Position numbers and translations under genes: made by a program. DNA of 64,000 bases, from NCBI GenBank assembly GCA_041390305.1, contig JAWKQE010000001.1:62001-126000 (forward strand), read 5' to 3'. The stretch comes from JACKCR01 sp041390305. Lineage in GTDB: Bacteria; Eisenbacteria; RBG-16-71-46; CAIMUX01. Shown here in pieces: positions 10,711 through 19,361 of this stretch. The number at the start of each line of letters is the position of its first letter. The stretch's first letter is position 1. A model generated the notes under the pieces. It was not told the origin of the DNA, ran no database searches, and worked only from the letters and a program-made list of their open reading frames with translations.

Positions 10711-11000
10711 CTGTCCCTATCTCCTCGCGAAGTGAACTTGAGCCGGCGAACGTGTGTTTCCGGCACGAGCTCCCGGATCTTCCGAACGATCCGTGGAGCG
10801 AAGAAGCTCATGTGCTGCAGCAATGTCGGGTTGGAGACATAGACCCAGAGCACGTCACCTTGGACGCGCAGGGGTTTCGTCTGGGGGCTCAAGTCGCCGA
10901 CGATCTCTGACCATCGGGCGTGGATCTCGTAATCCACGAGCCCGTCTTTGAGGCCGTTCCTCGAGAGAAGCCCCTCGAGGATCGGCAGGATGTGCTGCAA
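10707..11000 (-). CDS. dciA: DUF721 / DciA-family replicative helicase loader
   Basis: 97-residue DUF721 protein. The core reads ARWSEIVGDLSPQTKPLRVQG, then LWVYVSNPTLLQHMSFF and IVRKIRELVPETHVRRLKF, which is the N-terminal DciA fold; the family loads or stimulates the DnaB helicase in bacteria lacking DnaC/DnaI. Its position between dnaN and gyrB is the usual one. It starts 27 bases after dnaN and overlaps gyrB by ATGA. In many genomes recF precedes it; here recF is absent from the locus. Function as helicase loader is inferred from family and position. Confidence 0.82.
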
Positions 11001-11027
11001 AGCGAGTTCCTTCTCTGGCGAAGCCGA

Positions 11028-12179
11028 CTACTGCTTCGCAGTGGCCGCAACGGCAGAACCCGAACCTTCCGTACCTGGCAGACGAAGCGGCATGACCAGG
11101 CAGAGGAGGTCAGGATCTCCCTCTTCCACGACCGGGGTGAAGACTCCAGCACTCGTCGGTCCCTTGAACGAGAGCTGGACTTCCTGCGTGTCCATCGTCC
11201 GGAGAAGGTCGAGCAGATACGTGGCGTTGTATCCGATGTGGAAAGCCTCGCCCTCGAAGGTCGCGGGGAGTTCTTCTTCCGCCTCTCCGACGTTCTGTGC
11301 CTGTCCGCTGAGAGTCAGGGCACCAGGCACCAGGCTCAGCTTGACCTGCTTGGTCGTGGTCTCGCTGATCACCGAAACTCTTCGCAACGATGCGATGAAG
11401 AGCTCCCTGTTCACGAGGGCCTTGACGTTGTTGTCCTTCGGAATCACGTCCTCGACGGGTGGGTAGTTCCCATCCAGGAGCCGCGTATAGAGGCGGCTGT
11501 TGCCGAGATTGAAGAGGCAGTACCTCTTGCTCGTGCTGAGCGAGATGGTTTCGACCGCCTCGGGAAGCTGCTTCTGCACGAGGGAGAGAGCCTTCGGCGG
11601 GATGAGCACTCCACCCCAGTCCGGATACTCCTCGTTGTGCGAAGCGCGGGCGAGACGGTGTCCGTCGGTTGCAACGAACCTGAGTTCACCGTCGTTCGCC
11701 TTCACGAAGACCGCGGTGAGCTCCGCTCGCGTGAAGTCGGTCGTCACGGCATAGATCGTGCGCTTGATCAGTCGATCGAGCACTTCACCCTTCACGGCGA
11801 AGACAGACTCTTCACTGATCTCCGGCGCTGCAGGGAACTCCTCGGGATCCGTTCCGACCAGGGAGAAACGTCCCTGCCCACTCTTCAGCGAGATCCCGGA
11901 GCTCGTCGACTTGACTTCGACGAGATCGGCCGGGAGTTCCTTGACGATCTCGAGGAATCGGCGCGCCGGGATCGTGACAACGCCGGGCTCGTCCACGGTG
12001 CCACGGGCGTTCGTAACCAGGAACGTGTCGAGGTCCGTTCCCATGAAGCTGAGAAGTCCGTCCGCCGTTGCTTCGACTCGAACGGAGCCTAGTCCTTGGA
12101 TGTTGCTTCGTACCGGCACGACACCGGCAACCAGGCTCAAGCTGCGGAACAGCTCGCTCTGGACCAGCGAGAACTTCAT
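11028..12179 (-). CDS. dnaN: DNA polymerase III beta sliding clamp
   Basis: 383-residue beta clamp, which forms the dimeric ring tethering replicative polymerase to DNA. It starts MKFSLVQSELFRSLSLVAGVV and ends VVEEGDPDLLCLVMPLRL, close to the canonical C-terminal P-M-R/P-L pocket, followed by about 16 extra residues. The three repeated clamp domains are evident, with RAELTAVFV and ATDGHRLAR marking the second. ATG 12179 is preferred because GGAGGAAACG precedes it; the longer frame to 12254 lacks such a site. It is separated from dnaA by 462 bases and leads into dciA-gyrB-gyrA. Confidence 0.97.
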   Translation of the reverse strand: MKFSLVQSELFRSLSLVAGVVPVRSNIQGLGSVRVEATADGLLSFMGTDLDTFLVTNARGTVDEPGVVTIPARRFLEIVKELPADLVEVKSTSSGISLKSGQGRFSLVGTDPEEFPAAPEISEESVFAVKGEVLDRLIKRTIYAVTTDFTRAELTAVFVKANDGELRFVATDGHRLARASHNEEYPDWGGVLIPPKALSLVQKQLPEAVETISLSTSKRYCLFNLGNSRLYTRLLDGNYPPVEDVIPKDNNVKALVNRELFIASLRRVSVISETTTKQVKLSLVPGALTLSGQAQNVGEAEEELPATFEGEAFHIGYNATYLLDLLRTMDTQEVQLSFKGPTSAGVFTPVVEEGDPDLLCLVMPLRLPGTEGSGSAVAATAKQ

Positions 12180-12641
12180 CGTTTCCTCCACGGAAGGGCG
12201 ACCCCTGAAGTGCCTTCTAGCAACTATCGATCCGAAGGCGGAATCCGTCGCCACGAATGGGTCGCCGAGATTGAGAGAGGATACGGAATCGGCGCGTTTC
12301 CGTCCACTTAGAAAGGCTCGTCTTCACTGGAGTCAGGCGGCTGGAATGCAACGAGTTAGGTGCGACGTACCGCCCTTCTCCGACTCTTGTTTTCTACTAC
12401 GGAGTTGTCGTTCGAAATACAGTAGTCGTAGTAGGAGCGTTGATAGCGTTGAGTTCCCGTGTGTGGTTCCATAAGTGGATGCAGTTGAATGTGTTGGAGC
12501 CCATGATCCACTGTGGAGTCCTTCGGGACAAGAGAGAGGGCTGGGTCCCCGGCACCCGGGAAAACTCCAGCCCACGTTTCGTTCACACTAAGATGTTGTT
12601 ATGTAGTGACTTAGTTTGAACGCTAGTCACTTCCGTCGAAA
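12180..12641 (-). promoter_or_regulatory. dnaA-dnaN intergenic region with inverted repeat
   Basis: No convincing gene. It presumably holds the dnaN promoter and leader on the minus strand. The part at 12380-12610 is less GC-rich than its surroundings and contains an exact 8-bp inverted repeat, CTACTACG at 12394-12401 and CGTAGTAG at 12427-12434, with a 25-base loop. No DnaA box matching TTATCCACA was found here, and no confident -35/-10 pair was assigned. Confidence 0.45.
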
Positions 12642-14225
12642 CTACGACCTTTGGCTGAGAGACTCGAGCTCGTGCTTCATCTGCTCGATCCGCACGCGAA
12701 CCTCCGGTTCTTCGACCATCAGCTGCCGGACCTTCTTGACCGCGTGGAGCACCGTGCTGTGGTCCCGGTTTCCAAACCGCCGACCGATCTCCACCACCGT
12801 CAGATCGGTCAACTCTTTGGTCAGATACACGGCGACCTGCCGGGCGTGCGCGACCGTGTTCGTCCGACGCTTCCCCCTAAGGGATTCTGGGGGAACACCA
12901 TAGGCCTGGGCGACGTACTTCTGAACGTCCATTACGTCGATCGGTCGCCTCGCGTGCTCCCGGATGTAGTCTGCCAACGCTTCCTGGACGAGGCCGACAT
13001 TGATGGGTGACCGCAGCAGGTCTGCAAACGCCTTGATCCGGATCAGGGACCCTTCGAGTTCTCGGATGTTCGTCTGGATGAGCTTTGCGATCTCGAGGAT
13101 CACATCCGGTGGAACCGTGATCCGCTTCTCCTCCGCCTTGGCCCGGAGGATGGCCATGCGGGTCTCGAGATCCGGCGGCTGGATGTCGGAGACGAGTCCC
13201 CAATGGAACCGGGAGATGAGCCGCTCTTCGAGGTTCTGGATGTCCTTGGGTGCGCGGTCGCTCGCAATGACGACCTGCTTGTTCGACCCATGAAGCGTAT
13301 TGAACGTGTGGAAGAACTCGTCCTGGGTCGATTCCTTGCCCGCGAGGAACTGAATGTCGTCGATGAGGAGCATGTCCAGCTTCCGATAGCGGTTCCGGAA
13401 CTCGATGGTGGATCCGCGCTGAATCGACTCGATCATCTCGTTCATGAACTGCTCCGTCGACACGTAGCAGATCTTGGCTCCGGGGTTCCTTGCGCTGACC
13501 TCGGCACCGATGGCGTGCATCAGGTGCGTCTTGCCGAGCCCCACGCCTCCATGCAGAAACAGCGGGTTGTAGGTGCGTGCCGGATCATTTGCGACGGCCT
13601 GGCACGCGGCGTATGCGAACTCGTTTCCCCGCCCGACCACGAAGTTGTCGAACGTGAAACGCTGACGAAACGCTCCGTTCGTTCTCTGGCCGTTCGTTTC
13701 CAGTTGGATTCTCCGGGGCGGGCCCGCGGTCAATGGCTCCGCGGTTTCGGTTGGCGTGGACTTCTCCGCAGCATCATAGGCAATCCGGCGGACTCTGTCC
13801 GCGATGGTGCTCGCCAATATGTTCGTGTTCTCCGATGCGTCGGCATCGGTTGATGGGGGCGTGTCGTCAGGCGCATGCGTCACTGCGGGCGACGGCTCGC
13901 TCGGATTCTTCATGGGCAGAACCTCCGACGGCTGATCGCGCTCAGAGGAGCCATCGTCTGACTTCCGGACTTGGAACCTGATCGCCGGGTGAGTGCCGAG
14001 GACCTGATGGACGCTCTCCTTGAGGGTCGGGATGTTGTACTCCTCGAAGAAGTCCACGAAGAACGCGTTGGGGACTTCGAGCAGCACGAGGTCGTCACAC
14101 AGGGATACGGGTTGGAGTTTCCGGTACCAGGTATCGAATTTCTGTTCGGTAACGCGGCTCTGAATGTGCTCCAGGATTGCGGTCCAGGTCGCGGCCTCAC
14201 GTTGGGCCATACCGTTCGAGGGCAA
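12642..14225 (-). CDS. dnaA: Chromosomal replication initiator DnaA
   Basis: 527-residue DnaA. Domain I is TWTAILEHIQSRVTEQKFDTW onward, followed by a long Pro/Ser/Thr/Asp-rich domain II of about 130 residues. The AAA+ domain has FDNFVVGRGNEFAYAA, Walker A GGVGLGKTH and Walker B MLLIDDIQFL. The C-terminal DNA-binding domain ends with the signature DHSTVLHAVKKV. The start is probably TTG at 14225 (LPSNGMAQREA), since GAGGAG lies six bases upstream at 14232-14237; ATG 14246 and ATG 14210 are in-frame alternatives without a good site. It is divergent from rpmH, with DnaA boxes just upstream suggesting autoregulation. Confidence 0.97.
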   Translation of the reverse strand: MPSNGMAQREAATWTAILEHIQSRVTEQKFDTWYRKLQPVSLCDDLVLLEVPNAFFVDFFEEYNIPTLKESVHQVLGTHPAIRFQVRKSDDGSSERDQPSEVLPMKNPSEPSPAVTHAPDDTPPSTDADASENTNILASTIADRVRRIAYDAAEKSTPTETAEPLTAGPPRRIQLETNGQRTNGAFRQRFTFDNFVVGRGNEFAYAACQAVANDPARTYNPLFLHGGVGLGKTHLMHAIGAEVSARNPGAKICYVSTEQFMNEMIESIQRGSTIEFRNRYRKLDMLLIDDIQFLAGKESTQDEFFHTFNTLHGSNKQVVIASDRAPKDIQNLEERLISRFHWGLVSDIQPPDLETRMAILRAKAEEKRITVPPDVILEIAKLIQTNIRELEGSLIRIKAFADLLRSPINVGLVQEALADYIREHARRPIDVMDVQKYVAQAYGVPPESLRGKRRTNTVAHARQVAVYLTKELTDLTVVEIGRRFGNRDHSTVLHAVKKVRQLMVEEPEVRVRIEQMKHELESLSQRS

Positions 14226-14246
14226 TTGAGACTCCTCAATCCACAT

Positions 14247-14932
14247 TGCGGCAGGGTTTATCCACAGAGTTATCCACAGAAGCGGCAAGGATTGGGGACA
14301 ATGTGGCCAGGAGATGCTGGGTGAATACCCACATAGGAATGTCACTACTCACAAGAGTATCCACAGTCCGCTTCCATCTATAACTGCTCTATTTGGATGG
14401 TCTTAGGACCACACTACGCAGTTGTCCACCGAGTTGTCCCCTCACCCGAGGACGAGAAGACCAGTGTGGACAGCAAACATACGAACGACGTGGCGTGCAC
14501 GAAGAGGAGATGCGATGAAGTAGTTATGAACAGCCCCGTCGTTCCAAGAAGGTGGCGGGAATGTAGCACACGGGTTTCGAAACCGGCAAGGCCTAACCCC
14601 GTACTCATACTGAGGCTAAGCTCTTGCTGACAAGAGGATTAGGTTGCACCCCGCAACGACTGGGTAAAAAGTTCTTCCAGGGGCTGTCCGCGGTCCGACT
14701 GCACCAAAGGTGCAAGAACACGCCCAACTCTCTGCCAAGGAGAATAATAAGCAGAACGAATAGAACCGCGCGGCACGGTGTAGGGAATCTTCGCGTCAGA
14801 GAGCCTGCAAGATCGAATCCGTCTTGACCCTTCGGAACGCGATTGAGTAGTCTCTGCGCTCGTATCGTAATGACATCTAATGCGAAGGGACGAGAAGAAA
14901 TCCCGCAGCAGTAATTCGGAGGTGTGGGAAGG
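14247..14932. other. Probable chromosomal origin (oriC) between dnaA and rpmH
   Basis: 686-base gene-free region between divergent dnaA and rpmH, the classic position of oriC. It contains two perfect DnaA boxes (14258-14266, 14270-14278) and near matches at 14357-14365 (GTATCCACA), 14422-14430 (TTGTCCACC) and, on the other strand, 14465-14473 (CTGTCCACA). AT-richer patches at 14372-14405 and 14738-14765 could be unwinding elements. A 12-bp palindrome GGTTTCGAAACC is at 14573-14584, and CTCTTG-N4-CAAGAG at 14621-14636. The distal half must also carry the rpmH promoter and leader. Confidence 0.65.
14258..14278 (+). promoter_or_regulatory. Two perfect DnaA boxes in tandem
   Basis: TTATCCACA occurs at 14258-14266 and again at 14270-14278, in the same orientation and 12 bases start to start, so on nearly the same helical face. 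They lie directly upstream of dnaA and could serve both origin function and autoregulation. Confidence 0.85.
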
Positions 14933-15067
14933 ATGAAGCGTACCTATCAGCCGCACAATCGGCGCCGGAAGAAGAAGCATGGTTTCCGGAACCGGATGAG
15001 TTCGGCGAACGGTCGGAAGGTCTTGAGCCGTCGTCGCGCAAAGGGGCGTCGGCGTCTCACGGTGTAA
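14933..15067 (+). CDS. rpmH: 50S ribosomal protein bL34
   Basis: 44-residue basic ribosomal protein of the large subunit, beginning MKRTYQPHNRRRKKKHGF and ending KGRRRLTV. These are the signature N- and C-termini of bL34. The ATG at 14933 is preceded by GGAGGTGTGGGAAGG. It is followed after 66 bases by rnpA, the universal arrangement, in which the two are normally co-transcribed. It is divergent from dnaA across the probable origin. Confidence 0.97.
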   Translation: MKRTYQPHNRRRKKKHGFRNRMSSANGRKVLSRRRAKGRRRLTV

Positions 15068-15133
15068 TCATCGAGGAGCAGCAGCCGCGCTCCTCGATCC
15101 CGCGGTGACACACATCACCCCGGGGATGTTTGC

Positions 15134-15484
15134 ATGACAGAGGAAACCCTCCGTCGGAAGAAGGACTTCCAAAGACTCTACGAACACGGCTCCAGCGTCC
15201 GCGCACAGACGGTCGTCCTCATCTATGAGAAACAAGAGGGCAGACCCTACGGCGTCGCGGTCGTGGCGAGTCGGAAGGTGGGCAAAGCGGTCGAACGAAA
15301 CCGCGCGAAGAGGTGGCTCCGAGAAGCACATAGACTGCTGCGGAGCGAACGCCGCCTCGAGGGAGTACATCTGGTCCTGATCGCTCGACGATCGGCTGCC
15401 ACAGCAGGCTTCCACCAGATTCGGGACGACATCTCCCGATTGTACGAACACGCCGGATTCATCGAGACGTCTCGCGACTCATGA
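15134..15484 (+). CDS. rnpA: Ribonuclease P protein component
   Basis: 116-residue basic protein that assists the RNase P RNA in trimming tRNA 5' ends. The family start LRRKKDFQRLYEHG is present, as is the RNA-binding signature RKVGKAVERNRAKRWLREA with the RNR core. Length is typical. Its stop overlaps the yidD start as ATGA at 15481-15484. The RNase P RNA gene itself was not seen in the window. Confidence 0.96.
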   Translation: MTEETLRRKKDFQRLYEHGSSVRAQTVVLIYEKQEGRPYGVAVVASRKVGKAVERNRAKRWLREAHRLLRSERRLEGVHLVLIARRSAATAGFHQIRDDISRLYEHAGFIETSRDS

Positions 15485-15846
15485 AGCAAGTCGTCAAAAA
15501 GATCATGGCAGCGGCCGTGTGGTTCGTCGTTGCCCTCCTTCGCACCTACCAGCGCACAGTATCTAGAGTGCTGCCCCCAACATGTCGGTTCGAACCGTCC
15601 TGCTCCGAGTACGCCATCCAGGCCCTCCAGTCTCGAGGCATGGTGCGCGGGACCGTTTTGACCGTAGGGCGACTGTGCCGCTGCCACCCACTCCACCCGG
15701 GCGGATACGATCCCGTGCCGGAGGATGGAGTCGAGGACAAGGGAAGGAAAAATGGAGCGGAGGACCCTCCTCGCGGTCGTTCTAGCCGCCCTCGTGATGG
15801 TCGGCTACCAGTTCGTCTTCGGACCGCGATCACGACCCGCGGTTGA
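15481..15846 (+). CDS. yidD: Membrane protein insertion efficiency factor YidD, extended C-terminus
   Basis: Small amphipathic membrane-associated protein that helps YidC-dependent insertion. The core (residues 1-80) has YQRTVSRVLPPTCRFEPSCS, the Cys-rich motif including CRCHPLHPGGYDPVP; the four cysteines C35, C41, C66 and C68 are conserved. Most homologues end shortly after GGYDPVP. Here about 41 extra, charged, non-hydrophobic residues follow, and the last 95 bases overlap the start of yidC in another frame. The tail may be translated but is probably not conserved. Confidence 0.9.
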   Translation: MKQVVKKIMAAAVWFVVALLRTYQRTVSRVLPPTCRFEPSCSEYAIQALQSRGMVRGTVLTVGRLCRCHPLHPGGYDPVPEDGVEDKGRKNGAEDPPRGRSSRPRDGRLPVRLRTAITTRG

Positions 15847-17419
15847 TAGCGCGACAACTGAAGTCGAATCGTCCGTAGCGGACGTCGCGGATCGAACAGA
15901 AACAGCGCCTGGTTCCGGCGCGGACGCCGGCTTCAGTGATGGCCGCAGTCTCGACGACGTCTCTTCCATGCCCGGGGTCTCCTTTATAGATGCGGGCGAC
16001 TCGGGCGTGCCGATCGAGATCGAAACACCGCTCTACTTCGCGCTCCTCAGCCCGCGCGGCGGGACGCTCACGAAGTGGGAGCTGGATCGCTACACCGACA
16101 AGAGCGACGAACCGGCGGAGCTGGTGTCCTCGGCCGCCGAAGGGCTGATCGAGTTCCGAATCGTCGAGGACGAAGGCGTCGTCGATCTCTCTCGCGCGAC
16201 CTTTCAGAGCAAGGTCACGTCGGGCCCGGAAGGGAAGCGGGTCCAGCTCACGGCCCGGGCGAACAGCGGGCTCCAGTGCGACCTCATCTACTCCTTTTCC
16301 GACACCGAGTATCTGACCAACCTCGACATCCTCGTCGATGGTGCCTCGAATCGGAGGGGAGACGGTGAGCTCCAGATCATCTTCCCCCACACGCTTCCCA
16401 AGCTGGAGAAGCTCGAGAAGTTCGACGACGCAGCCATGGCGTCGGTCGCGAGCATCGGTGGGAAGAAGGTCCGCGAAGGCGCGAAAAGGAAGAAGGACGG
16501 CTGGTCGAGGACCGAAGCGGGCTCGATCGATTGGATCGGTGTTCGCTCCAAGTACTTCCTTTCCGCTCTCGTTCCCGACGGCGCGATCGTCGGTGAGGTG
16601 AAATTCTCGAAGGGTGGGGAAGACGACCTCCGCACGCAGCTCAGTGTTCCGCTCTCGACCACGGGCTCCACGCGGTATGCGTTCCGTCTCTACTCAGGAC
16701 CGATGGAACTCGAGCGCCTCACGGCCCTGGGTTCCGGTCTCGATCGAGCCATGGACTTGGGTTGGACCTGGATCCGCCCGTTCAGCCGGCTCCTCCTCAG
16801 GATTCTCAACTGGCTCTATCACGTGATCCCGAACTACGGCGTGGCCGTCCTGATTCTGTCCGTGGCCTCGAAGCTCGTCTTCTATCCGCTCACACGGAAG
16901 TCGCTCCAGAGCATGCGAGGTCTCCAGGCACTGAAGCCGGAGATGGACCGGATCAACGAGCAATACAAGGACGACGCCCAGAAGAAGCAACAGGCGATCT
17001 TCGACCTGTACAAGGAGCACAAGGTCAACCCGGCGGGCGGTTGCCTTCCCATGCTCGTTCAGATGCCCGTCTTCGTGGCCCTCTACCAGGTACTCAGCAA
17101 CGCGATCGAATTGCGGAAGGAGCCGTTCGTCCTCTGGATCGACGACCTTTCGGCTCCCGACTACATTGGAAGCGTCTTCGGCTTCCCGATCCACGTGCTT
17201 CCGGTCTTGATGGGGATCACGATGTTCCTGCAGCAGAAGATGACACCGACCGATCCACGCCAGGCAGCCCTGATGTACATGATGCCGGTGATGATGCTCT
17301 TCTTCTTCTACTCGCTCCCGTCCGGACTCGTTCTCTATTGGACGGTCAGCAATCTCCTTCAGATCGGTCAGCAGGCGATGATAAACAAAGAGGCGAAGAC
17401 ACAGAAGGCTGCAGCGTGA
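15752..17419 (+). CDS. yidC: Membrane protein insertase YidC
   Basis: 555-residue insertase and chaperone for inner-membrane proteins, Gram-negative type. An N-terminal helix (LLAVVLAALVMVGYQFVFG) precedes a large periplasmic P1 beta-sandwich domain (about residues 60-320). The conserved helical core starts near YGVAVLILSVASKLVFYPLT and includes the cytoplasmic coiled coil (KPEMDRINEQYKDDAQKKQQ), GGCLPMLVQMPVFVALY and LPSGLVLYWTVSNLLQI. ATG 15752 is chosen for the AAGGGAAGGAAAA site upstream; the frame opens 27 bases earlier. It overlaps yidD by 95 bases and is followed by jag, the usual order. Confidence 0.97.
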   Translation: MERRTLLAVVLAALVMVGYQFVFGPRSRPAVDSATTEVESSVADVADRTETAPGSGADAGFSDGRSLDDVSSMPGVSFIDAGDSGVPIEIETPLYFALLSPRGGTLTKWELDRYTDKSDEPAELVSSAAEGLIEFRIVEDEGVVDLSRATFQSKVTSGPEGKRVQLTARANSGLQCDLIYSFSDTEYLTNLDILVDGASNRRGDGELQIIFPHTLPKLEKLEKFDDAAMASVASIGGKKVREGAKRKKDGWSRTEAGSIDWIGVRSKYFLSALVPDGAIVGEVKFSKGGEDDLRTQLSVPLSTTGSTRYAFRLYSGPMELERLTALGSGLDRAMDLGWTWIRPFSRLLLRILNWLYHVIPNYGVAVLILSVASKLVFYPLTRKSLQSMRGLQALKPEMDRINEQYKDDAQKKQQAIFDLYKEHKVNPAGGCLPMLVQMPVFVALYQVLSNAIELRKEPFVLWIDDLSAPDYIGSVFGFPIHVLPVLMGITMFLQQKMTPTDPRQAALMYMMPVMMLFFFYSLPSGLVLYWTVSNLLQIGQQAMINKEAKTQKAAA

Positions 17420-17435
17420 GCAGTCGACGGGGAGA

Positions 17436-18641
17436 ATGAGGAACATGGCACGTAGGAGTCGTCCACCGAGAGAGTCCCGAAGCGTCGAAACGACGGGACG
17501 CACGATTGACGAGGCCGTCGCGAACGCTTCGGCGAAGCTGAAGGTTTCCGAGCACGACCTAGACATCCAGGTGATCGAGGAGGGGCGGGGTGGTTTTCTC
17601 GGCATCGGTTCCAAGGAAGCCAAGGTCCGGGCCACACTGAAGCGCGGCGGTGGCGGTGGTAGTGAGCGGAGTCCTCGTGGACCCCGCGAGGAGCGTGAGG
17701 CTCGTCCGCCTCGCGAAGACGGTGGCGGACGCCGTGGACGGCGCACCGACGCGCCGCAGGCCCGTCGCGATGAGCGGACCGAGGAGGGGGGTGGCGATCG
17801 CGAAGGACGTCGTGGTCGCGGCGGTCGTGGCCGTGGTCGTGGTCGCGGAAGGGACGATGATGGCCCGCGCATGGACTCGAGGGAGAGGCGGCCGCGGCCC
17901 GGTGGCTCCCATGAGCGTTCCGATCGTTCGGGTGGGCGCCCTCGTCGCGACATGGCCGTGAACAACGTGCCGGCCGAGCCCGACGCCGACTTCGAGGCCC
18001 GGGCGAAGGAGCTGCTTTCCGGAATCCTCGACCGGATGGGATTTGCCCCCGCAGTCGAGAGTCGGTTCGACGACGGTGCGTATCACCTCACGATTCAGGG
18101 CGGAGACGACGAGTCGGTCCTGATCGGGCGGAAGGGGGAAACCCTCGATGCACTGCAGCACATCGTCTACAAGTCGATCAGCCGCGGCCGGGAGGACTCC
18201 CTGACGGTACGTATCGACGTTGCTGGATATAGGGAGAAGCGGGAAGAGGCGCTTGCCGACCACGCGAAGGCGCTGGCGGCCGAGGTTCTGGCCAGCGGCC
18301 GGAGCCAACAGACCGAGCCGCTTCCTCCGGTCGAGCGGCGGACGGTCCACCGTGCGGTTGCCGAGATCGAGGGTGTGTCCTCGCGGGCGATCGGCAACGG
18401 GCACGTGAAGAAGATCCTCATCGAGGTCGAGGGCCAGGAGCAGTCAGCGGGTGACTTCCCGGCGGAGTCGGCACCAAGGCCTCGTCGCGCGGAAGCGATG
18501 GCGTCCGTAAGTGACGGTGAGGTATTGGATTACGTCAGCCAGCCTCTCGTGGAGAGTGCGAAGCAGACCGATGGGTCTGATACGTCGTCCTCTGATTGGG
18601 GGCGTCGCGCTCGTCCGTCGAAGAAGGTTCGGCGTCGGTAG
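17436..18641 (+). CDS. jag: Jag/KhpB RNA-binding protein
   Basis: 401-residue Jag (KhpB). A Jag-N domain (TIDEAVANASAKLKVSEHDL, with GGFLGIGSKEAKV) is followed by a long disordered linker rich in Arg and Gly (RGRGGRGRGRGRGRDDDG), then a KH domain (LIGRKGETLDALQHIVYKS) and an R3H domain (RRTVHRAVAEIEGVSSRAIG). It binds RNA and is linked to cell elongation and division control in Gram-positive bacteria. A C-terminal extension of about 60 residues follows R3H. The RG-repeat linker is unusually long and may itself bind RNA. ATG 17445 is a close alternative start. Confidence 0.93.
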   Translation: MRNMARRSRPPRESRSVETTGRTIDEAVANASAKLKVSEHDLDIQVIEEGRGGFLGIGSKEAKVRATLKRGGGGGSERSPRGPREEREARPPREDGGGRRGRRTDAPQARRDERTEEGGGDREGRRGRGGRGRGRGRGRDDDGPRMDSRERRPRPGGSHERSDRSGGRPRRDMAVNNVPAEPDADFEARAKELLSGILDRMGFAPAVESRFDDGAYHLTIQGGDDESVLIGRKGETLDALQHIVYKSISRGREDSLTVRIDVAGYREKREEALADHAKALAAEVLASGRSQQTEPLPPVERRTVHRAVAEIEGVSSRAIGNGHVKKILIEVEGQEQSAGDFPAESAPRPRRAEAMASVSDGEVLDYVSQPLVESAKQTDGSDTSSSDWGRRARPSKKVRRR

Positions 18642-18644
18642 CGC

Positions 18645-19361
18645 ATGCCTCACCCAAGGTCCAGGAGAGGCCGCAGGGGCGCCGGCGTCGATGTCGATCG
18701 TCTAGGCAAGGACCTCGATCTCCTCGTGGAGGTCCTGTCTGCGTTCAGCATCGATCTGGACGATTCCGCCCGGGAGCGCTTGATGCACTACTCGGGCCAT
18801 CTCTTGGCTTGGAACCGGAAGCACAACCTCCTCTCCCGTGCCGACGAAGCAAACCTCGTGAGGAAGCACATCGCCGCTTCCTTGGGGGTCTTCCTCTGCT
18901 CTCCTTTCATCGCCGGACAGCGGTGGATCGATGTCGGTACCGGAGCAGGATTCCCCGGGCTCGTGCTGCAACTCGCTGAGCCGACCATGCCGATGACGCT
19001 CCTCGACTCCTCGAGGAAGCGCTGTGACTTCCTCGATGCGGTGACCACCGAGCTTTCCCCGGATACGAAGGTCGTCAATCAGCGGGCAGAGGACTTCATT
19101 GCCTCTGGTGAGCCGGCGGAGGGGTATGAGGTGGTCACCACAAAGGCCGTCGCTTCGCTGGACGAGTGTGTGCGGCGATTCGGCAGCCTCGTTCGACCTG
19201 GTGGCCGGCTCCTGACCTTCAAGGGCCCTCAGTGGCCTACAGAGCTCGAGGAGGCTCAGGGGGGGCAGCAGTTCAAGGAACTCAGGCTCGTTCCCGAGAG
19301 CGCCACACGGGTCCCATGGATCGAGGCCCACATCGTGACCTTGTACCGCCGAGCTGAGTAG
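18645..19361 (+). CDS. rsmG: 16S rRNA (guanine527-N7)-methyltransferase RsmG
   Basis: 238-residue SAM-dependent methyltransferase acting on G527 of 16S rRNA; its loss gives low-level streptomycin resistance in other bacteria. Visible motifs are LMHYSGHLLAWNRKHNLLS, the SAM loop WIDVGTGAGFPGLVLQL and KRCDFLDAV, and the catalytic-side segment VVTTKAVASLDE. It starts three bases after jag. In the usual order mnmE and mnmG lie between jag and rsmG; they are absent here. Synonym gidB. Confidence 0.95.
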   Translation: MPHPRSRRGRRGAGVDVDRLGKDLDLLVEVLSAFSIDLDDSARERLMHYSGHLLAWNRKHNLLSRADEANLVRKHIAASLGVFLCSPFIAGQRWIDVGTGAGFPGLVLQLAEPTMPMTLLDSSRKRCDFLDAVTTELSPDTKVVNQRAEDFIASGEPAEGYEVVTTKAVASLDECVRRFGSLVRPGGRLLTFKGPQWPTELEEAQGGQQFKELRLVPESATRVPWIEAHIVTLYRRAE

